Positions 4,951 through 7,594 of a stretch of 7,594 bases of DNA are shown in pieces; positions within the stretch are counted from its first letter, which is position 1, and each line of letters opens with the position of its first letter. The position numbers and the translations under genes are program-made. The notes under the pieces were generated by a model. The model saw only the letters and a list, made by a program, of their open reading frames with translations, was not told the DNA's origin and ran no database searches. The DNA comes from DATAYA01 sp036272815 (GTDB lineage: Bacteria > Pseudomonadota > Alphaproteobacteria > Acetobacterales > Acetobacteraceae): positions 1-7,594 of the forward strand of contig DATAYA010000087.1 of the NCBI GenBank assembly GCA_036272815.1, in the 5' to 3' direction.

Positions 4951-5616
4951 TCGCTCCACCCAGGGCCGCACCGCGATCTCGTCCGACCAGGCGCTGCGGT
5001 GCTGGTGCAGGAGGGCCATCATCGTGGCCGCGATCGCGTCCGGATCGAGCATCGAATCCGGCGCCTCCGCCGGGTCGGGCCGGCCCTCGGCGCGGATGCC
5101 GCCGTCGACCACGACATGCACGACATGGATGCCGTGCGGGTGCAACTCCCGCGCCATGCTCTGCGCCAGCCCGCGCAAGGCGAATTTGCCCATCGCGAAC
5201 GGGGCGGACTGCGCATAGCCCTTCACGCTCGCCGAGGCGCCGGTGAGCATGATCGTGCCCGCCCGGCGCGGCAGCATCGACCGCGCCGCCGCCTGTGCCA
5301 CCAGGAAGCCGGCGAAGGCCGAGACCTCCAGCGTCCGCCGCACCTCCGCCGCATCAAGCGAGACAAACGGCCCGCGCACCCGGAAGCTGGCGTTGAACAG
5401 CACCACGTCCGGCGCCGGCACCGCCGCGAACAGGGCGGCGACCTGCGCCGGCTCGGCCGCATCGCAGCCATGCACGCTGGCACCGGTCTCGCGCGCGAGC
5501 CCGTCAAGCTTCGCGGTCCGCCGGGCCGCCAGCGCCACCTGCGCGCCCTCGGCCGCGAGCGCGCGGGCGAAGGAGGCCGACAGTCCAGAGCCAACGCCCA
5601 CGATCAAGCCCTGCAT
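4945..5616 (-). CDS. Short-chain dehydrogenase (SDR)-like protein lacking the catalytic Tyr
   Basis: This encodes 223 residues, on the short side for a classical SDR (about 250). The Rossmann start is degenerate: GVGSGLS (residues 7-13), with RR at 32-33 after the second strand suggesting NADP(H). Other family elements are Asn75 (FNAS, the NAG position), LTGAS with Ser128, and GKFALRGLAQSMARELHPHGIHVVHVVVDGGI at about 143-174, typical of SDRs. In the YxxxK motif the Tyr position is Phe140 (FAMGK, Lys144 kept). Standard oxidoreductase chemistry is therefore doubtful, although some SDR subfamilies with FALRxLAQSMAREL motifs appear to share this change. The start is fixed by AGGAGG at 5628-5623, six bases before the ATG. 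Further in-frame ATGs upstream lack this and precede the Rossmann strand awkwardly. The gene is divergent from the GNAT gene across 62 bases and convergent with the membrane protein. No substrate can be inferred. Confidence 0.85.
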   Translation of the reverse strand: MQGLIVGVGSGLSASFARALAAEGAQVALAARRTAKLDGLARETGASVHGCDAAEPAQVAALFAAVPAPDVVLFNASFRVRGPFVSLDAAEVRRTLEVSAFAGFLVAQAAARSMLPRRAGTIMLTGASASVKGYAQSAPFAMGKFALRGLAQSMARELHPHGIHVVHVVVDGGIRAEGRPDPAEAPDSMLDPDAIAATMMALLHQHRSAWSDEIAVRPWVERF

Positions 5617-5622
5617 CGCGAT

Positions 5623-5628
5623 CCTCCT
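5623..5628 (-). promoter_or_regulatory. Strong ribosome binding site of the SDR gene
   Basis: On the minus strand AGGAGG (5628-5623) is followed by six bases and the ATG at 5616. It is one of the best Shine-Dalgarno matches in the window. It decides between this start and longer in-frame possibilities that run towards 5799. Confidence 0.8.
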
Positions 5629-5678
5629 GCTTCCGGCAGAGCCTTGCATGACTTGCCGCATCACGTCCATTTGGCCGC

Positions 5679-6110
5679 ATGAAGATCGCGGTCGAGCGGG
5701 TCGAGCGGCCCGGTGCGGAGCAGCACCGCGCCATCGCCGAATTGCTGGAAACCTACAACGACGAAGCGGGCGGACCCGATGCCGACCGGCCGCTGGCACT
5801 CATCCTGCGGGACGCGGATGGCGGCATCCAGGGCGGCCTGTGGGGACGGACCTACTGGCGCTGGCTGTTCGTGGAGCTGCTCGTGGTGGCTCCTGCCTGC
5901 CGCGGCCAGGGGCTCGGGCGGCGGCTGATGACGGCGGCGGAGGCCGAGGCGCGGGCGCGCGACTGCATCGGCATATGGCTCGACACGTTCAGCTTCCAGG
6001 CGCCGGGCTTCTACGCCGGTCTCGGCTTCCGCGAGTTCGGACGCATCCCGGAATATCCGCCCGGGCGGGTCCGTCACTTCCTGTTGAAGCGACTCGCTCC
6101 TGACCGTTGA
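5679..6110 (+). CDS. GNAT-family N-acetyltransferase
   Basis: This encodes 143 residues, a single GNAT domain. GNAT proteins transfer an acetyl group from acetyl-CoA to a primary amine. The acetyl-CoA pyrophosphate loop (motif A) is clear: the strand FVELLVVAP (64-72) followed by CRGQGLGRRLM (74-84), matching R/Q-x-x-G-x-G/A. Motif B is the late TFSFQAPGFYAGLGFREFG (103-121), in which the Tyr of FY is the usual general-acid position. It is cytoplasmic. The substrate is unknown; the FQAP-FY-x2-LGF pattern is common in uncharacterised small acetyltransferases. There is no recognisable Shine-Dalgarno before the ATG. Near the start the 9-mer GTCGAGCGG is repeated in tandem (5691-5708), giving VERVER. 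Its partner across the 62-base divergent gap is the SDR gene. Confidence 0.88.
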   Translation: MKIAVERVERPGAEQHRAIAELLETYNDEAGGPDADRPLALILRDADGGIQGGLWGRTYWRWLFVELLVVAPACRGQGLGRRLMTAAEAEARARDCIGIWLDTFSFQAPGFYAGLGFREFGRIPEYPPGRVRHFLLKRLAPDR

Positions 6111-6164
6111 TTTTACGGCGTCGTTATCCCAAGTTGCAGCGCACAATCGAAACACAGGGCAGTC

Positions 6165-6629
6165 ATGGACGGCGGTAACTTCATCGGCAGCTTGCACTTC
6201 GAGGATCTCGAGGTCGGCCAGACGGCCAGCGTCGCCAAGACTATCACCGAGGCCGACATCCTGCTGTTCGCCGCCGTCAGCACCGACACCAACCCCGTCC
6301 ATATCGACGCGGACGCGGCGAAGCGCAGCCAGTTCGGCGAGCGGATCGCGCACGGGATGCTGTCGGCCGGGCTGATAAGTGCCGTGCTCGGCACCCGCCT
6401 GCCGGGGCCGGGGACGATCTATCTCAGCCAGACGCTGAAATTCCTGGCCCCGGTGAGGATCGGCGCGACCGTTACCGCGACCGCCGAGATCATTGCCCTG
6501 GACCCAGCCCGCCGGCGTGCGACGATGCGCACCGTCTGCCGCGTGGGCGAGACGGTGGTGATCGCGGGCGAGGCGCTGGTGATGGTGCCCTCGCGCGTGG
6601 TCCTGGGCGCCGCCGCCGCGGCCGAGTGA
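6165..6629 (+). CDS. MaoC-family (R)-specific enoyl-CoA hydratase-like protein
   Basis: This encodes 154 residues, a single hot-dog domain. MaoC/PhaJ-type hydratases add water to trans-2-enoyl-CoA to give (R)-3-hydroxyacyl-CoA. The active-site signature is present: FAAVSTDTNPVHIDADAA, with Asp41, Asn43 and His46 (the D-x4-H spacing of PhaJ), then FGERIAHGMLSAGL (57-70). The second half has QTLKFLAPVRIGATVTATAEI, typical of the family. Length is right for a PhaJ-like enzyme (about 135-160). It is cytoplasmic. The start ATG has AGGG at 6156-6159, five bases upstream. The preceding 54-base gap (6111-6164) is locally less GC-rich than its surroundings and may carry the promoter, but I cannot pick out clear boxes. 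Its stop overlaps the ribF start. The exact acyl substrate is unknown; a role in polyhydroxyalkanoate or fatty-acid metabolism is possible. Confidence 0.9.
   Translation: MDGGNFIGSLHFEDLEVGQTASVAKTITEADILLFAAVSTDTNPVHIDADAAKRSQFGERIAHGMLSAGLISAVLGTRLPGPGTIYLSQTLKFLAPVRIGATVTATAEIIALDPARRRATMRTVCRVGETVVIAGEALVMVPSRVVLGAAAAAE
6626..6629 (+). other. GTGA overlap coupling the MaoC gene to ribF
   Basis: The ribF GTG (6626-6628) overlaps the TGA stop of the MaoC gene (6627-6629). There is no Shine-Dalgarno in the bases before the GTG, which read as Gly/Ala-rich codons of MaoC. Translation of ribF probably depends on ribosomes finishing MaoC. Confidence 0.75.
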
Positions 6630-7567
6630 TCCGCCGGTTCCACGCCTGGCAGGACCTGCCGCATGATGCTCGGGGTGCGGCCGTGGCACTCGGCAATTTC
6701 GACGGCGTCCACCTCGGCCACGCGCAGGTGATCCGCAGCCTGCACGCCGCCCGGCCGGATGCGGCGCTGGCGGTGCTGACCTTCGAGCCGCATCCGCGCG
6801 CCTTCTTCCGCCCCGAAGACCCACCGTTCCGGCTGACACCGGCGCCGGCGCGGGCGGAACTGCTGGCGACGCTCGGGGTGGCGATCGTCTACGAGTTTCG
6901 CTTCGACGAGGCGTTCAGCCAGATCTCTGCGGAGGCATTCGTGGCCGACGTGCTGCATCGCGGGCTCGGGGCGCGGCACCTTGCCTGCGGGCCGGATTTC
7001 GCGTTCGGCCACCGCCGCGGCGGCGACGTCGGCCTGCTCGCCCGGTCCGCGGAGGCGCTTGGCATGGGGCTGACCGTGGTGCCCCCGCTGGCGGATGCCG
7101 GTGGCCCGCTCTCCTCGACGCGCATTCGCCGGCTACTGCAGGAAGGCTATCCCGAGCGCGCGACAGCCGAGCTGGGCCGCCCCTGGGCAATCAGCGGCAT
7201 CGTCGCACACGGCGACGCCCGAGGCCGCACGATCGGCTTTCCGACCATCAACGTCGCCCTCGGCGAGCATCTGGAACCGGCGCGGGGGGTTTATGCGGTC
7301 ACGACACGGCTCGCGGATGGCCCCGTCGTCCCGGGGGTCGCCAATATCGGCCGCCGCCCGACCGTCAATGCCGGGACCGAGAGCCGGCTGGAGGCGCATC
7401 TGTTCGATTTCGCCGGCGACCTCTACGGGCAGGAGGTCGCGGTGTCCCTGCATGCCTTCCTGCGTCCGGAACGCCGCTTCGCCGGGCTCGACGCGTTGCG
7501 CGCGCAGATCGCGGCGGATGCGGCGGCGGCGCGGGGGGTGCTCGGGGTGCCCGCTGTGCAGACCTGA
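6626..7567 (+). CDS. ribF: Bifunctional riboflavin kinase/FMN adenylyltransferase RibF
   Basis: This encodes 313 residues, the normal RibF length. It phosphorylates riboflavin to FMN and adenylates FMN to FAD in the cytoplasm. The N-terminal adenylyltransferase domain (about 15-170) has LGNFDGVHLGH (22-32) with the HxGH-like nucleotide site, FEPHPR (53-58), and the SSTRIR motif (163-168). The C-terminal flavokinase domain (about 183-305) has GRTIGFPTIN (200-209), GVYAV (221-225), NIGRRPTV (240-247) and RLEAHLFDF (254-262), whose Glu256 is the expected catalytic base. Both domains look intact. The start is GTG overlapping the MaoC stop. A later ATG would remove the conserved N-terminus. The gene ends 27 bases before the window edge. 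In many proteobacteria ileS and lspA follow ribF, but nothing of them is visible here. Confidence 0.97.
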   Translation: MIRRFHAWQDLPHDARGAAVALGNFDGVHLGHAQVIRSLHAARPDAALAVLTFEPHPRAFFRPEDPPFRLTPAPARAELLATLGVAIVYEFRFDEAFSQISAEAFVADVLHRGLGARHLACGPDFAFGHRRGGDVGLLARSAEALGMGLTVVPPLADAGGPLSSTRIRRLLQEGYPERATAELGRPWAISGIVAHGDARGRTIGFPTINVALGEHLEPARGVYAVTTRLADGPVVPGVANIGRRPTVNAGTESRLEAHLFDFAGDLYGQEVAVSLHAFLRPERRFAGLDALRAQIAADAAAARGVLGVPAVQT

Positions 7568-7594
7568 GCGCGCCGCGGCGGGCAACGCTCCTTC

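Noticed and set aside
5617..5678. Divergent promoter pair between the SDR and GNAT genes, with TTGCAT and TTGCCG as -35 candidates.
   Set aside because: No acceptable -10 sequence is found at 16-18 bases from either candidate on the plus strand. A promoter must exist near here but cannot be placed from sequence.
7571..7580. Palindrome CGCCGCGGCG just after ribF as a terminator.
   Set aside because: It has no loop and no T-run, and the window ends 14 bases later. Such GC palindromes are common by chance here.

Overview
The window is very GC-rich (roughly 70% by eye) bacterial chromosome with strong third-position G/C bias. Gene content and protein style (RibF preceded by a MaoC hydratase, a proline-rich TonB, a PduO-type corrinoid adenosyltransferase, a GFA-fold protein) suggest an alphaproteobacterium, most likely in or near the Acetobacteraceae/Rhodospirillales. 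That placement is inference. No rRNA, tRNA, CRISPR array, transposase or phage gene is visible. Nine coding regions fill almost the whole window and no gap exceeds about 100 bases.

Layout. (1) 92-409 (+) encodes a small, proline/glycine-rich exported protein of unknown function. (2) 480-1990 (-) is a two-gene operon: tonB, then a PduO-type ATP:cob(I)alamin adenosyltransferase. They are joined by a TGATG stop/start overlap. (3) 1989-3499 (+) runs divergently: an M20 metallopeptidase/deacylase of the ArgE/DapE type, overlapped by four bases (GTGA) by a GFA/CENP-V-type zinc protein. (4) 3597-4904 (+) is a polytopic membrane protein of unknown function, possibly a GT-C-like glycosyltransferase. 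(5) 4945-5616 (-) is a short-chain dehydrogenase-like protein whose catalytic tyrosine position holds Phe. (6) 5679-6110 (+) is a GNAT acetyltransferase. (7) 6165-7567 (+) is a coupled pair: a MaoC-type hydratase and ribF (riboflavin kinase/FMN adenylyltransferase), again overlapping by GTGA.

Functional reading. The clearest joint function is tonB plus the adenosyltransferase. TonB energises outer-membrane transporters, including those for B12, and the second enzyme makes adenosylcobalamin, so the pair could be a corrinoid uptake-and-activation unit. RibF supplies FMN and FAD. The other genes look like ordinary accessory metabolism with no obvious shared pathway.

I found no convincing new multi-gene system. 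The unusual points are local: a 12-unit 15-bp minisatellite encoding the TonB linker, a shared CATG that could supply both divergent start codons, a Tyr-to-Phe change in the SDR active site, an 18-bp tandem duplication that doubles the SDR stop codon, a 15-bp tandem duplication inside a signal peptide, and a palindrome over a consensus TTGACA hexamer.
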